Source of the DNA: Algoriphagus yeomjeoni
Lineage (GTDB): Bacteria > Bacteroidota > Bacteroidia > Cytophagales > Cyclobacteriaceae
Direction of reading: 5' to 3'
Length of the DNA: 64,000 nucleotides
Assembly: GCF_003259505.1 (NCBI RefSeq)
Contig: NZ_QLLK01000009.1
Location: forward strand, 169,554-233,553
The position numbers were made by a program, and so were the translations under genes. Below, one piece after another: positions 46,701 through 55,644 of this stretch (position 1 is its first letter; each line of letters begins with the position of its first letter). The notes under the pieces were generated by a model. That model saw nothing but the letters and a program-made list of their open reading frames with translations. It did no database searches and was not told the origin of the DNA.

Positions 46701-48344
46701 ATGAAGGCAAATGGAAATCAAAAGGGTCAACCCTCCAAGGGTTTCACACCCTTGGAGGGTGCCGTTGGCAGACGCATTGAAATAATGGATACTACGCTGA
46801 GGGATGGTGAACAGACCTCAAGCGTTTCCTTTTTGCCTTCTGAAAAGCTGCAGATCGCTAAGCTTTTGCTGGATGAATTGAAGGTAGATCGAATTGAGGT
46901 GGCTTCAGCTAGAGTTTCAGAGGGGGAATTAGAGGGGGTACAGAAAATCACACATTGGGCGACTGAGAAAGGCTATCTCGATAGGGTTGAAGTTTTGGGT
47001 TTTGTAGATACGCCTGCGTCGGTGAATTGGCTTTTGAAAGCTGGTGCCAAAGTGATGAATCTACTGACAAAAGGTTCACTTAATCACCTTGTCTACCAAC
47101 TAAAAAAAACTCAGGAAGAGCATTTTGCAGACATCCAAAAGAGCATAGAATACGCTCAGGAGAATGGGATAGATGTAAATGTGTACTTGGAAGATTGGTC
47201 AAATGGAATGCGGAATTCACCCGAATATACGCTTGCGCTAGTTGACTTTCTGACTACGCTTCCTGTGAAAAGGATTATGCTTCCTGATACTCTGGGGCTA
47301 CTTTCTCCGGAAGAAACCAAGGAATATTTTATCCAGATCTCAACCAAATTCCCGAAAGCACATTTCGATTTTCATGCGCACAATGACTACGATCTTTCTG
47401 TCGCCAATGTGATGGAAGCAATCATATACGGTGCATCCGGAATCCATACGACAATAAATGGATTGGGAGAAAGAGCAGGAAATGCCCCTTTAGAATCCGT
47501 TATTGCTGTGATTAAAGATTTCACTGATCTTCAGATCAACGTGCAAGAGCAGAAAATCTACCGAGTTAGCAAACTGGTAGAGCAGTTTTCCGGTCAGCAT
47601 ATTCCGGCAAATAAGCCTGTAGTAGGTGAAAATGTGTTTACCCAAACTGCAGGAATCCACGCTGACGGTGACAATAAGAAGAATCTATATTTCAACGATT
47701 TGCTTCCAGAGCGATTTGGTCGGCAGCGGAAATATGCCCTTGGTAAAACTTCTGGCAAAGCCAATATTCTAAAGAATTTGGAAGAGCTGGGGATCTCTTT
47801 GGAAAAAGAGGAACTGACGAAAGTGACTCAACGAATCATCGAACTCGGTGATAAAAAAGAGCGTGTGACTACGGAAGATTTGCCGTACATTATTTCTGAT
47901 GTATTGCAAAACAATTCAATTTCCAAAAATATTTTTATCGAAGGCTATCACATGACTCATTCCAAAGGATTGAAGCCTTCGGTGCAGTTGAGATTGAATA
48001 TTTATGGGAAGTCTTACGATGCCACCGCTACAGGAGATGGTCAGTATGATTCTTTCATGCGAGCTGTCAAAAAAATCTACAAATCACGAAAAAGACAACT
48101 TCCTAAATTGATTGACTACCATGTCTCTATTCCTCCTGGAGGAAAAACAGACGCTTTTGTGGAGACTGTCATCACCTGGGATTATGGGAAAATATTTAAA
48201 ACGAAAGGGCTTGATCCCGATCAAACAGTGGCTGCGATGATGGCCACAGAGAAAATGCTGAACATCGTCGAATCATTCAATCAAACACCAACGAAAGAAG
48301 AATCCAAGTTTTATGGAAATGAATATCGCGCTGTTGCCGGGTGA
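46701..48344 (+). CDS. cimA: (R)-citramalate synthase, Leptospira type
   Basis: 547 residues. Catalytic domain: [26 protein letters not shown]-type motif ([11 protein letters not shown]), [44 protein letters not shown]; then a C-terminal LeuA-type regulatory domain ending [17 protein letters not shown] and [15 protein letters not shown]. From memory these segments match the characterised Leptospira enzyme far better than LeuA, including the pyruvate-specificity region. It condenses pyruvate with acetyl-CoA to citramalate, giving 2-ketobutyrate for isoleucine without threonine. A perfect palindrome lies in codons about 10-20. Confidence 0.85.
   Translation: MKANGNQKGQPSKGFTPLEGAVGRRIEIMDTTLRDGEQTSSVSFLPSEKLQIAKLLLDELKVDRIEVASARVSEGELEGVQKITHWATEKGYLDRVEVLGFVDTPASVNWLLKAGAKVMNLLTKGSLNHLVYQLKKTQEEHFADIQKSIEYAQENGIDVNVYLEDWSNGMRNSPEYTLALVDFLTTLPVKRIMLPDTLGLLSPEETKEYFIQISTKFPKAHFDFHAHNDYDLSVANVMEAIIYGASGIHTTINGLGERAGNAPLESVIAVIKDFTDLQINVQEQKIYRVSKLVEQFSGQHIPANKPVVGENVFTQTAGIHADGDNKKNLYFNDLLPERFGRQRKYALGKTSGKANILKNLEELGISLEKEELTKVTQRIIELGDKKERVTTEDLPYIISDVLQNNSISKNIFIEGYHMTHSKGLKPSVQLRLNIYGKSYDATATGDGQYDSFMRAVKKIYKSRKRQLPKLIDYHVSIPPGGKTDAFVETVITWDYGKIFKTKGLDPDQTVAAMMATEKMLNIVESFNQTPTKEESKFYGNEYRAVAG
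46730..46760. repeat. Perfect 13-bp palindrome inside the 5' end of cimA
   Basis: ACCCTCCAAGGGT (46730-46742) and ACCCTTGGAGGGT (46748-46760) are exact complements around TTCAC. The 31 bases keep the reading frame and encode roughly [12 protein letters not shown]. The conserved family N-terminus begins only after it ([11 protein letters not shown]). Confidence 0.9.
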
Positions 48345-49380
48345 CGGCATCGGACCTGAAGTAATCGACCAGGCTGTGAAAGTAGTGAAAGCTATCGGCC
48401 AAAAATTCGGACACAAAATCACTTTTACAGAAGCAGTAGTAGGAGCCGCCGCAATTGATGCGACTGGTGAACCTTACCCAGATGCTACCCACGAAATCGC
48501 AGCAGCTTCCGATGCAGTGCTTTTCGGAGCTATCGGTGATCCAAAATACGATAATGATCCTAAAGCTAAGGTGCGTCCTGAGCAGGGATTGTTGTTGATG
48601 CGTCAGAAATTAGGCTTGTTTGCCAATGTTCGTCCTACCTTCACTTTCCCGTCTTTGGTGCATAAGTCACCTTTGAAGTTGGATCGCGTAGATGGTGTTG
48701 ACTTTGTTTTCTTCAGAGAATTGACTGGCGGAATCTACTTCGGTGAGCCAAGAGGAAGAAACGAGCAAGGCACAAAAGCTTTTGATACTAATGTGTACAG
48801 TAAAGAAGAAATCACTCGTCTAGCGAGAATGGGCTTTGAAGCTGCGCAAAAAAGAAGAAAACTCTTGACTTGTGTAGATAAAGCGAATGTTATGGCTACT
48901 TCCAGACTTTGGAGAGAAACCGTACAGGAATTGGCCCCGGAATATCCAGACGTGAAAGTGGAATATGAATTCGTAGATGCAGTAGCAATGCGATTGATCC
49001 AGTGGCCAAAAGCGTACGATGTCTTGATCACTGAAAACTTGTTCGGAGATATCCTAACAGATGAGGCTTCGGTAATTTCAGGTTCTATGGGCTTGATGCC
49101 TTCTGCTTCTTTGGGGACTTCGATCAAATTATTCGAACCAATTCACGGTTCTTATCCTCAGGCGGCCGGAAAAGACATTGCCAATCCATTGGCTACAGTT
49201 CTTTCTGCAGCGATGATGTTTGATTATGCTTTCGACTTGAAGGAAGAGGCTCAGCTGATCTCTGATGTGGTTAACCTTTCTCTTGATGAAGGATATGTAA
49301 CTGAAGATATCGCCGATGGCGGCACAGCTTACAAAACTTCCGAGGTTGGCGATTGGCTAGCAGCTAAGATTTTGGCTTAA
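48313..49380 (+). CDS. leuB: 3-isopropylmalate dehydrogenase
   Basis: 355 residues, beta-decarboxylating dehydrogenase: [31 protein letters not shown], and the NAD-specific C-terminal region [10 protein letters not shown] and [18 protein letters not shown]. Also acts on methylmalate in the citramalate route. Starts inside the 3' end of cimA (32-base overlap). Last gene of the operon, followed by a strong terminator. Confidence 0.95.
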   Translation: MEMNIALLPGDGIGPEVIDQAVKVVKAIGQKFGHKITFTEAVVGAAAIDATGEPYPDATHEIAAASDAVLFGAIGDPKYDNDPKAKVRPEQGLLLMRQKLGLFANVRPTFTFPSLVHKSPLKLDRVDGVDFVFFRELTGGIYFGEPRGRNEQGTKAFDTNVYSKEEITRLARMGFEAAQKRRKLLTCVDKANVMATSRLWRETVQELAPEYPDVKVEYEFVDAVAMRLIQWPKAYDVLITENLFGDILTDEASVISGSMGLMPSASLGTSIKLFEPIHGSYPQAAGKDIANPLATVLSAAMMFDYAFDLKEEAQLISDVVNLSLDEGYVTEDIADGGTAYKTSEVGDWLAAKILA

Positions 49381-49404
49381 AATAATTAGGCTTTACTAAA
49401 TGGA

Positions 49405-49434
49405 AAACCACCTCAGGAATGAGGTGGTTTTTTT
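49405..49434 (+). terminator. Terminator of the ilv-leu operon
   Basis: AAACCACCTCA (49405-49415) pairs perfectly with TGAGGTGGTTT (49420-49430) around a GGAA tetraloop, followed by a T-run to 49434. Confidence 0.92.
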
Positions 49435-49631
49435 GTTGATTTGAGAGCATTCATAATTATTTGCTGCTTAAGACTAGGTGTTTGTTTTAGCTTTTCTTTT
49501 TTAATTCTATAATAAATGTAAAGCCCAAGAAATAAAAGTATGATAATGAAGCAGAAGTATACTATTGGAGGAACTCACTCAATGTGGTGAGGCGTTGCTG
49601 CCCAGCTTTTACTAGGATTTAAATCATTCAT
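49413..49631 (-). pseudogene. Small membrane-protein ORF interrupted by an in-frame TGA
   Basis: ATG 49631 overlaps the DUF2442 stop by eight bases (ATGAATGA). Eighteen codons (MNDLNPSKSWAATPHHIE) are followed by TGA (49577-49575). The same frame then continues 53 codons, including a hydrophobic helix (VPPIVYFCFIIILLFLGLYI) and a basic tail, to TGA at 49413 inside the leuB terminator. A TGG-to-TGA change would restore one 72-residue membrane protein. Most likely a nonsense mutation or decaying gene; UGA recoding is not supported. Confidence 0.5.
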
Positions 49632-49854
49632 ATTTCTTCACCAATTCATTCACGGAAATGTCTTCATCGATAAGTGGCCAGTGAACGCCATATCCTGAAG
49701 CAGAGATTTTATACACCGAGCGTTCCATGTCTGACGCTAATAACAGCTTGTTGGATACATCAGCAATATCAAGAACAATTTCCTGCTCATCGACTGACAG
49801 GATCATTTTGTCATTGACGAAGTTGATGTCAGAAATATGATAGCTTACTTTCAT
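49624..49854 (-). CDS. DUF2442-family protein
   Basis: 76 residues with the family pattern ending in SASGYGVHWPLIDEDISVNEL. DUF2442 genes are very often paired with DUF4160 genes, as here (one base between the two), and the pair is thought to resemble a toxin-antitoxin module, though I know of no firm function. Confidence 0.8.
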   Translation of the reverse strand: MKVSYHISDINFVNDKMILSVDEQEIVLDIADVSNKLLLASDMERSVYKISASGYGVHWPLIDEDISVNELVKKYE

Positions 49855-49855
49855 G

Positions 49856-50104
49856 TTATTTATTGAAATAGGAGTTCCAAGAGTCTACAATTAAATCAAA
49901 GTTCTTGAAAATTATCTTACGAACCTCTTTTCTCCCTGAAGTACTCAAATTATACGAAAAAGCTTCCTTAATGTCTACTTCCTCGCTTAAAATCCAAAAT
50001 TTACATTCCATGTCTGCTTTTTGCGCATGAATATGAATTGGTTCTGAACCTTCATTTGAATAGAAGAAAAGTCTCCAGCCTGAGATGTAAAGAACAGTTG
50101 GCAT
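49856..50104 (-). CDS. DUF4160-family protein
   Basis: 82 residues. PTVLYISGWRLFFYSNEGSEPIHIHAQ is the DUF4160 signature in outline (GWRLFFYSNEG, EPIHIHA), followed by a KADMECKFW strand region. Partner of DUF2442 immediately downstream. Upstream -7 element not clear. Confidence 0.8.
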   Translation of the reverse strand: MPTVLYISGWRLFFYSNEGSEPIHIHAQKADMECKFWILSEEVDIKEAFSYNLSTSGRKEVRKIIFKNFDLIVDSWNSYFNK

Positions 50105-50249
50105 AATCCAATTTATTAAATAGAAAGGTAATTGAGCATATCTAATAATGTTTTTCTACAAGCAGAACTGGTACTAGGCAAATCCTTAACCCAAATCTAA
50201 CCTCCAGCCACCTGGAGTTTCCTATCTTAGCATTCCAAACCCCAACCAC

Positions 50250-51452
50250 ATGAAACATTACTACACCATTTTTGCGCTCTCTTTGTTTTTCTTGATATCA
50301 TGTACTTCTCAAGAAGAGACTTCTTCGAAAAAACAATGGTACAAAGGCAACCTGCACACCCATTCCTATTGGTCAGATGGTGACGATTATCCTGAGATGA
50401 TCATGGATTGGTACAAGTCGCATGACTACGATTTTGTGGTTCTTTCCGATCATAATACGTTGGCAGTTGGAGAAAAATGGAAGTTGATTCCAAAATCCCC
50501 ATCCCATGAAATGGGTTTCCAGAAATACTTGGATAAATATGGAGACAAGGTTCAATACAGAGAAGATTCAGCGGGTAGGATAGAAGTAAGATTGAAAACC
50601 TTAGCTGAATATGCTCCGATGTTTGAAGAGAAAGGGGAGTTTTTGATCATTCAATCCCAAGAACTTACGGAGAGTTTTGAAAGTAAACCTCTGCATATGA
50701 ACGTGACGAATATCCAGAAATTGATCCCTGCTGAAGGAGGGAACTCCATTCCAGAGATCTTGCAAAATGGCTTGGATAGAGTCAAAGCTCAGCGGGATTC
50801 TACAGGAGTCCCTATGTTTTTGCATATCAACCATCCAAATTTCGTGTGGGCGATTACGCCTGAGGATATTATCGCATTGGAAGGTGAGCGATTTTTTGAA
50901 GTGTATAATGGTCATCCGCAGGTCAATAATTATGGTGATTCCTTGAGGCCAAGTATGGAAGTGCTTTGGGACAAAGTTCAAGCAGCCTATTTGGAAGCGG
51001 GGAAGCCATTGCTTTATGGTTTGGCTGTAGATGATGCGCATAATTATCATGTTTTTGATCAAAATAGTAGCAATCCAGGTAGAGGATGGGTAATGGTTTT
51101 GTCTGAAAGCTTAGACCCGGCATCTTTGGTTGAAGCTATGGAGCGTGGAGATTTCTATTCAAGTACAGGTGTTACTTTGGAATCAATTGACTTCAGTGGA
51201 AAAACGCTAAATGTCGAAGTGAAGGCGGAGGAAGGAATATCTTATGAAATCCAATTCTTTGGCACCAAAAAATCTTCACCAGAAGAAAGCGGAATATTGC
51301 TGAGTGAGGTAACTGGTACTTCCGGATCTTATTCTCTAGAGGATGACGATATGTATGTGCGGGCAAAAATCATTTCCTCTAAACCAAAAGAAAATCCCTA
51401 TCAGATCGGCGATAAAGAAACGGCCTGGACACAGCCAGTGACAGGGAAGTAA
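50250..51452 (+). CDS. PHP-domain lipoprotein (putative phosphoesterase)
   Basis: 400 residues with a lipobox (FFLISC, Cys18). The PHP metal site starts with NLHTHSYWSDG (H36, H38), then DFVVLSDHN and a late LAVDDAHNYH. Probably a periplasmic or outer-membrane lipid-anchored metal-dependent hydrolase. Substrate unknown. An imperfect -7 box TATCTTAG lies at about 50223. Confidence 0.8.
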   Translation: MKHYYTIFALSLFFLISCTSQEETSSKKQWYKGNLHTHSYWSDGDDYPEMIMDWYKSHDYDFVVLSDHNTLAVGEKWKLIPKSPSHEMGFQKYLDKYGDKVQYREDSAGRIEVRLKTLAEYAPMFEEKGEFLIIQSQELTESFESKPLHMNVTNIQKLIPAEGGNSIPEILQNGLDRVKAQRDSTGVPMFLHINHPNFVWAITPEDIIALEGERFFEVYNGHPQVNNYGDSLRPSMEVLWDKVQAAYLEAGKPLLYGLAVDDAHNYHVFDQNSSNPGRGWVMVLSESLDPASLVEAMERGDFYSSTGVTLESIDFSGKTLNVEVKAEEGISYEIQFFGTKKSSPEESGILLSEVTGTSGSYSLEDDDMYVRAKIISSKPKENPYQIGDKETAWTQPVTGK

Positions 51453-51478
51453 TTGCAATTCTTGAGTAGTAGATTGAT

Positions 51479-52315
51479 TTGAACGAAATTGCCCCTAATT
51501 TCAACCTCAAATCACAAATCGTTATTTCATTGCAATCCCGACCACATTCCTATCTTTTTTCTATTTCCTATTTTGGTGCTCGATACAAAGGTTGGGCCCC
51601 TCAGCCCAATCAGCCAACGGTTCAGCGAAGAGTAGAAAGAGTACTTAGGCATGTACTCGGACATGAGGATTTTTCATTGATTGGGGCTAGTCGCACGGAT
51701 TCGGGAGTTTCCTGTATAGGCGGATATGTGCAGCTTTTCCTTAGGGAAAAAGTTGAAATGGAAGCACTTTTGCCAGAGTTTAACGAGCATCTTCCCCAGG
51801 ATATCCGTTTGAATTCCGTGAGAGAAGTGCCAACCAACTTCAATTTGATTCAATCCGTTCAGGAAAAAACCTATCGCTATTATTTTGCTAATTCCACTGA
51901 TTTTCATCCCTTCGCTTCAGCTTTTCTTGTCAATGTGGGTGGCGACCTTAATTGGAAAGAGATAAAAGAAGCTTGTAGGTTATTTACAGGAAAGCATGAC
52001 TTCAAGGCGTTTTGCAAACCTTCAGAAAACAAGACGGATTATAAACGCGAAGTTCTTTCTTCAGGAATTTTTGTCTCCAATGAATTTCTAGGGCAGTTTT
52101 TTCCTAAGGATATTTATTACTTCGAAATCACCGGAACTGGTTTTCTCCATCATCAAGTCCGGAAAATGATGTGTGCGATTTGGAATGTAGGCTCTGGCGA
52201 ATGGAAACTGGAAGACATTATCTCACGTCTTGAAAATCCGGACGGGGAGTTTCCAAATCTCCCACCCGCTCCGGCAAATGGATTAGTTCTTTGGGAAACG
52301 GTGTTAGAGATTTAA
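51479..52315 (+). CDS. truA: tRNA pseudouridine synthase A, no ATG start
   Basis: Up to 278 residues. Catalytic D73 in GASRTDSGVSC; ISYFGARYKGWAPQPNQPTVQ and GTGFLHHQVRKMM are TruA signatures. Makes pseudouridine at positions 38-40 of tRNA. No in-frame ATG precedes the conserved fold: TTG 51479 or TTG 51530 must serve as start. The usual TruA domain begins about residue 24, so the later TTG fits better. Confidence 0.88.
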   Translation: MNEIAPNFNLKSQIVISLQSRPHSYLFSISYFGARYKGWAPQPNQPTVQRRVERVLRHVLGHEDFSLIGASRTDSGVSCIGGYVQLFLREKVEMEALLPEFNEHLPQDIRLNSVREVPTNFNLIQSVQEKTYRYYFANSTDFHPFASAFLVNVGGDLNWKEIKEACRLFTGKHDFKAFCKPSENKTDYKREVLSSGIFVSNEFLGQFFPKDIYYFEITGTGFLHHQVRKMMCAIWNVGSGEWKLEDIISRLENPDGEFPNLPPAPANGLVLWETVLEI

Positions 52316-52323
52316 TACAAGCT

Positions 52324-52524
52324 TTGGTCCGTAAGTCTCATGACTTGGACCCAAAATAGTGCAGTCTTCAGACTGAATCATTCCCTCTTTTGCAAGCAGT
52401 CCGAAGACTGCATTTTTGCAGGCACAAGTCTGAAGACTTTGCGCCAGAATAGACTTGCGCCAATATAAATGAAGTCAACAACTAAAATCTATCTCACGCC
52501 GCGTCGCTGCGCCGTTGCGAGAGA
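52324..52524. repeat. Cluster of hairpins and dispersed repeats downstream of truA
   Basis: An imperfect hairpin (GGTCC..GGACC, 52327-52350) is followed by three related palindromes: CAGTCTTCAGACTG (52362-52375), GCAGTCCGAAGACTGC (52396-52411) and AAGTCTGAAGACTT (52426-52439). A GC-rich CGCAACGG/CGCAGCGACG-type repeat follows (52492-52524). No gene is seen. Confidence 0.65.
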
Positions 52525-52533
52525 AGAAAATAC

Positions 52534-53028
52534 TCAAAGCTTCATCTCAAACACATAATCATCCATCACATACCCATTGCCAATGTCGATGACTTCTTCT
52601 TTTATTTTCTTAAAACCCAAATACTCGTAAAAAGCGATCGCACCCTCGTTGTATTTATTGACATTCAAGAGGAGACTTTTCTGATCTTTTGCCAGCGCAA
52701 CTTCTTTGATCTTCTGAATCAATTTCTTGCCAACTCCTTTTCCCTGAGCTGTAGGAAGAATATAGATCTTGTGGATTTTGGTTTGACCTGGTAGTTGATT
52801 GAGCTGAATTCCGGTAAATCCTAATTCTACGTCATCTTCGAATGCTAGTAAAAAGATATGACCTTCATCCAACTGCTTCTCGAGATGCTGAATATCATAA
52901 AACCAATTTAGCATGTAGTCGATTTGGGCAGGGCTTAGAATTTCCCTGAAAGTATCTGGCCATGTACGTTGAGCTATGGATTGAACTAGAATTAATTCTT
53001 CTTTTGACGCCTGTTTTATTTGAATCAT
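52534..53028 (-). CDS. GNAT-family acetyltransferase
   Basis: 164 residues. The acetyl-CoA loop is LPTAQGKGVGKKLIQKI and the C-terminal part has LNVNKYNEGAIAFYEYLGF, the standard GNAT pattern. Substrate not predictable. Confidence 0.88.
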   Translation of the reverse strand: MIQIKQASKEELILVQSIAQRTWPDTFREILSPAQIDYMLNWFYDIQHLEKQLDEGHIFLLAFEDDVELGFTGIQLNQLPGQTKIHKIYILPTAQGKGVGKKLIQKIKEVALAKDQKSLLLNVNKYNEGAIAFYEYLGFKKIKEEVIDIGNGYVMDDYVFEMKL

Positions 53029-53070
53029 GGTAGTGGAGTCTCAATTTATCCGAATTGGATTAAAAAAAGG

Positions 53071-53101
53071 AAACCGAGCCATTTTTTACGAAGCTCGGTT
53101 T
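53071..53101 (-). terminator. Terminator of the Gfo/Idh gene
   Basis: AAACCGAGC (53071-53079) and GCTCGGTTT (53093-53101) form a nine-bp stem. On the minus strand CCTTTTTTT follows. It lies just after the stop at 53120. Confidence 0.7.
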
Positions 53102-53119
53102 TATGGTATCAATTTTTTA

Positions 53120-54487
53120 TCAGATTTTATTTGGTTCAGGATGCTCATAACCTGCTCGATATGGTCTTCTCAGCAAAGCAGTTGCTTCGTCATCACCAAC
53201 AATAGTCATAGTTTTTGGGTCATATTTTAATGGTCTACCTCCCAATTCCATTGACATATTTGCCAAGATGCAGGAGGCAGTCGAAATATGCCCTTCCAAA
53301 ACATCAGCCACTGGCAAAGTGTCTTTTTCTATGGCTTGAAGCCAATCTCTCAACTGCGCCCTTGTGGCTGGTGCCGCATGAACCTCATTGTCTTTTTCAG
53401 TTACATCCTCAGGATATTCTTCCTTTTCCAAAACCACCGGATAGTGAATTGGTTCACCATTATTTCTTCCTTCGGGATAAAAATCAGCACGCATTGGACT
53501 GCCAGCTAGCATGCCATTTTCACCGTAGATTTTAAAAGCCCATGGGTAATCCTTATCCACGGGATTGCCCCAAGTTCTATGTTGCCAAACTATGTTCAGT
53601 TCATCATATTCGAAAAGAGCAGTCTGGGTATCCGAAATGTTCGCTACACTGTCTTTTTGCACATAGATCCCACCTGTCGAAGTCACTTGCAGTGGCCATC
53701 CCAAGTCCAGCATCCAGCGTACCGAATCGAGCATGTGTACACACATGTCTCCTACTATTCCGTTTCCGTATTCCATAAATGCCCTCCATCCTCGGTGCAA
53801 AATTCCGCGATAAGGCAACTTTGGAGCAGGACCCGCCCAAAGCTCATAATTCAAATTCTCAGGAACGGGCATCACCTCTGGATTACTATTATTTCGCATA
53901 TGATAATAGCAGCAAACTTCTGCATGAGAGATTTTCCCGAGTTTTCCGGTGTCGATTATTTCTTTTTTTGCCTGTACCAAATGCGGGGTACTTCTACGCT
54001 GAGTGCCGATTTGTACTTTGCGATCATACTTTCTGGCTGCCGCCAGAATCGCCTCACCTTCGATCACATCCACCGAAATTGGCTTTTGCAAATACAAATG
54101 TGCCCCACTCTTAACGACATCAATTGCCATGAGCGCATGCCAATGGTCTGGAGTTCCGATCAGAACATATTCTGGCTTTTCTTTTGCCAAAAGCTCCTTG
54201 TAATCCTCATAAAGAGTTGGGACTTTACCCGACTTTTGACGAGTCGAAACCAATCTTCCTGCCTCTGCTAGTTGCTTGCTATCCACATCACAAAGGCCAA
54301 CAACTTCTACATCTGCCACTTGAATCAAGCGAAAAAGGTCAGATTTCCCATACCAGCCTGTGCCTATGAGCGCAACTTGAAGCGGCCCTTCGCGATCTTT
54401 GAAATCCATGCCAAGTAAGCCGAAGCTAGCCAACGACATCAGGGCTGTACTTCCTTTTAAAAATTCTCTTCGATTTAATGGGTTCAT
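53120..54487 (-). CDS. Tat-exported Gfo/Idh/MocA-family oxidoreductase
   Basis: 455 residues. A twin-arginine signal (NRREFLKGS at 5-13, then a hydrophobic stretch) shows export in folded form with cofactor. The NAD(P) Rossmann domain has ALIGTGWYGKSDLFRL, and YLQKPISVDVIEGE carries the conserved EKP-type lysine motif. The C-terminal domain contains GNGIVGDMCVHMLDSVRWML with the likely catalytic D and H. Relatives oxidize sugars or sugar alcohols, and DUF1080 proteins often act on 3-keto sugars, so a link to the DUF1080 genes here is plausible. Confidence 0.85.
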   Translation of the reverse strand: MNPLNRREFLKGSTALMSLASFGLLGMDFKDREGPLQVALIGTGWYGKSDLFRLIQVADVEVVGLCDVDSKQLAEAGRLVSTRQKSGKVPTLYEDYKELLAKEKPEYVLIGTPDHWHALMAIDVVKSGAHLYLQKPISVDVIEGEAILAAARKYDRKVQIGTQRRSTPHLVQAKKEIIDTGKLGKISHAEVCCYYHMRNNSNPEVMPVPENLNYELWAGPAPKLPYRGILHRGWRAFMEYGNGIVGDMCVHMLDSVRWMLDLGWPLQVTSTGGIYVQKDSVANISDTQTALFEYDELNIVWQHRTWGNPVDKDYPWAFKIYGENGMLAGSPMRADFYPEGRNNGEPIHYPVVLEKEEYPEDVTEKDNEVHAAPATRAQLRDWLQAIEKDTLPVADVLEGHISTASCILANMSMELGGRPLKYDPKTMTIVGDDEATALLRRPYRAGYEHPEPNKI

Positions 54488-54623
54488 AGGGTATGGGTTT
54501 TTGGTATAGGTGCTTTAAATTACAAAAAGCACAGTCTTCATCAAGTGGTTTTTAATCAGTTTGTGATCATCGGTTAAAGTTGATAAAACTCAATTTGAAA
54601 AAATAGCTTGCAAAAGGCTTAAA

Positions 54624-55085
54624 TCACTTAGCCACCCAATCCAACTGCCTGCCTTCTTCTGCTGCTTGCTTATCTTTAGACGTTCCAATAGCTATGCCTA
54701 TCGCCATTCCAATTGGCAGACCTATTCCCAAAAAAGCAAGATTTCCTATGGAAATGCCAAATACCACTCCTAGCGGGATCCCGAAAGTAGCCATTCCAAG
54801 AACGAGCCATTGGAGCTGATAGTGATTTTGTGGGACAAGGTTGAGTTCCTGATCGAGCAGTTTAATGATAGCTGCTTGTGCGGATTTTATTTGCTTCAGC
54901 AATTCTGGATCTGGTCCTGGGAAGTCATTTACTCCTTCGATGATCTCGTTGATTTTCTGTTGTTGAGCCTGTGGGATTTTCTTTTGCTCAATGGCAGCAA
55001 TGAGTGTGCTCAGGTTACTAGCAGCTTTGGCAAGTTTCGGGTTTTCTTCGAAAGAGGGGCGGGAGGTGAGGGGAGTGATGGGCAT
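54624..55085 (-). CDS. Membrane protein of unknown function
   Basis: 153 residues. An N-terminal soluble, helical part (about 1-90) with Gln-rich sequence is followed by two glycine-rich membrane helices (LVLGMATFGIPLGVVFGISIG and LAFLGIGLPIGMAIGIAIG). Start at ATG 55085 (MPITPLTSRPS). Family not recognised. Confidence 0.6.
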   Translation of the reverse strand: MPITPLTSRPSFEENPKLAKAASNLSTLIAAIEQKKIPQAQQQKINEIIEGVNDFPGPDPELLKQIKSAQAAIIKLLDQELNLVPQNHYQLQWLVLGMATFGIPLGVVFGISIGNLAFLGIGLPIGMAIGIAIGTSKDKQAAEEGRQLDWVAK

Positions 55086-55120
55086 TGGCAATTTTTGATA
55101 TCCTAGTTAATCCAAAATTA

Positions 55121-55348
55121 TTACAAATCATTTAGATCCTTAGACCTCGCTTTAAAAACCGTTTTATCCATTCTTGGAGGATTATCTATGTCGTATCCGT
55201 AGGCGATACTATTGAGATACTTGTGAATTTGCATTCTTTCCTGCCAAGTTAAATTTTTATATTCTTTACCGTAATTGACCTGTTCGGAGGCATTTCTTGC
55301 ATGAAAGGCAGATCGGTTGAGCTTGAATTTTTTAGGGAGGTCGGACAT
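55121..55348 (-). CDS. Small protein of unknown function (possible antitoxin-like)
   Basis: 75 residues, basic, with PKKFKLNRSAFHARNASEQ and ERMQIHKYLNSIAYGYD. The layout resembles small Bacteroidota proteins found beside nucleotidyltransferase-type toxins, but no such partner is adjacent here. Function not recognised. Divergent to the gene at 55441. Confidence 0.5.
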   Translation of the reverse strand: MSDLPKKFKLNRSAFHARNASEQVNYGKEYKNLTWQERMQIHKYLNSIAYGYDIDNPPRMDKTVFKARSKDLNDL

Positions 55349-55440
55349 TGTTGATTTGGATAGGATTCTTTAAAGTTAAAAAAGAGACGGGGTTTGAGCA
55401 CTTTTATTTTGAAAAAGCTAAATTAATCAGAAACACAATC

Positions 55441-55644
55441 ATGGAACTAGCAGTTGAAAAACTACGCTTGGTGAAGCAGATACTCGAGATCAATGATGAT
55501 AAGTTGATCTCAGCACTGTTGAATTTACTCACTATGACGAATAGCGAAAATTCCTTGACTGAAGAACAGCATCAGGGACTATTGCTTGGGATCAAACAAT
55601 TAGATGAAGGAAGGCGTGTTTCTTTGAAAGATTTTTTAAGAAAA
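55441..55644 (+). CDS. Orphan antitoxin-like small protein
   Basis: 67 residues starting at ATG 55441 (MELAVEKLRLVKQILEINDD). The pattern KLRLVKQILE..D..LISALLNLL..TEEQHQGLLLGIKQLDEGRRVS resembles RelE/ParE-partner antitoxins of Bacteroidota. No toxin gene follows; a convergent membrane protein overlaps its 3' end. The stop is at 55645-55647. Confidence 0.5.

Noticed and set aside
49575..49577. TGA as a selenocysteine codon
   Set aside because: SelD is present but its neighbour points to tRNA selenation; no selenocysteine hairpin was seen after the TGA and the product is no known selenoprotein. A nonsense change is simpler.
53579..54271. 230-codon open frame antisense to the Gfo/Idh gene
   Set aside because: The opposite strand holds a complete oxidoreductase with clear motifs; the antisense product is Cys/His/Ser-rich without domains.
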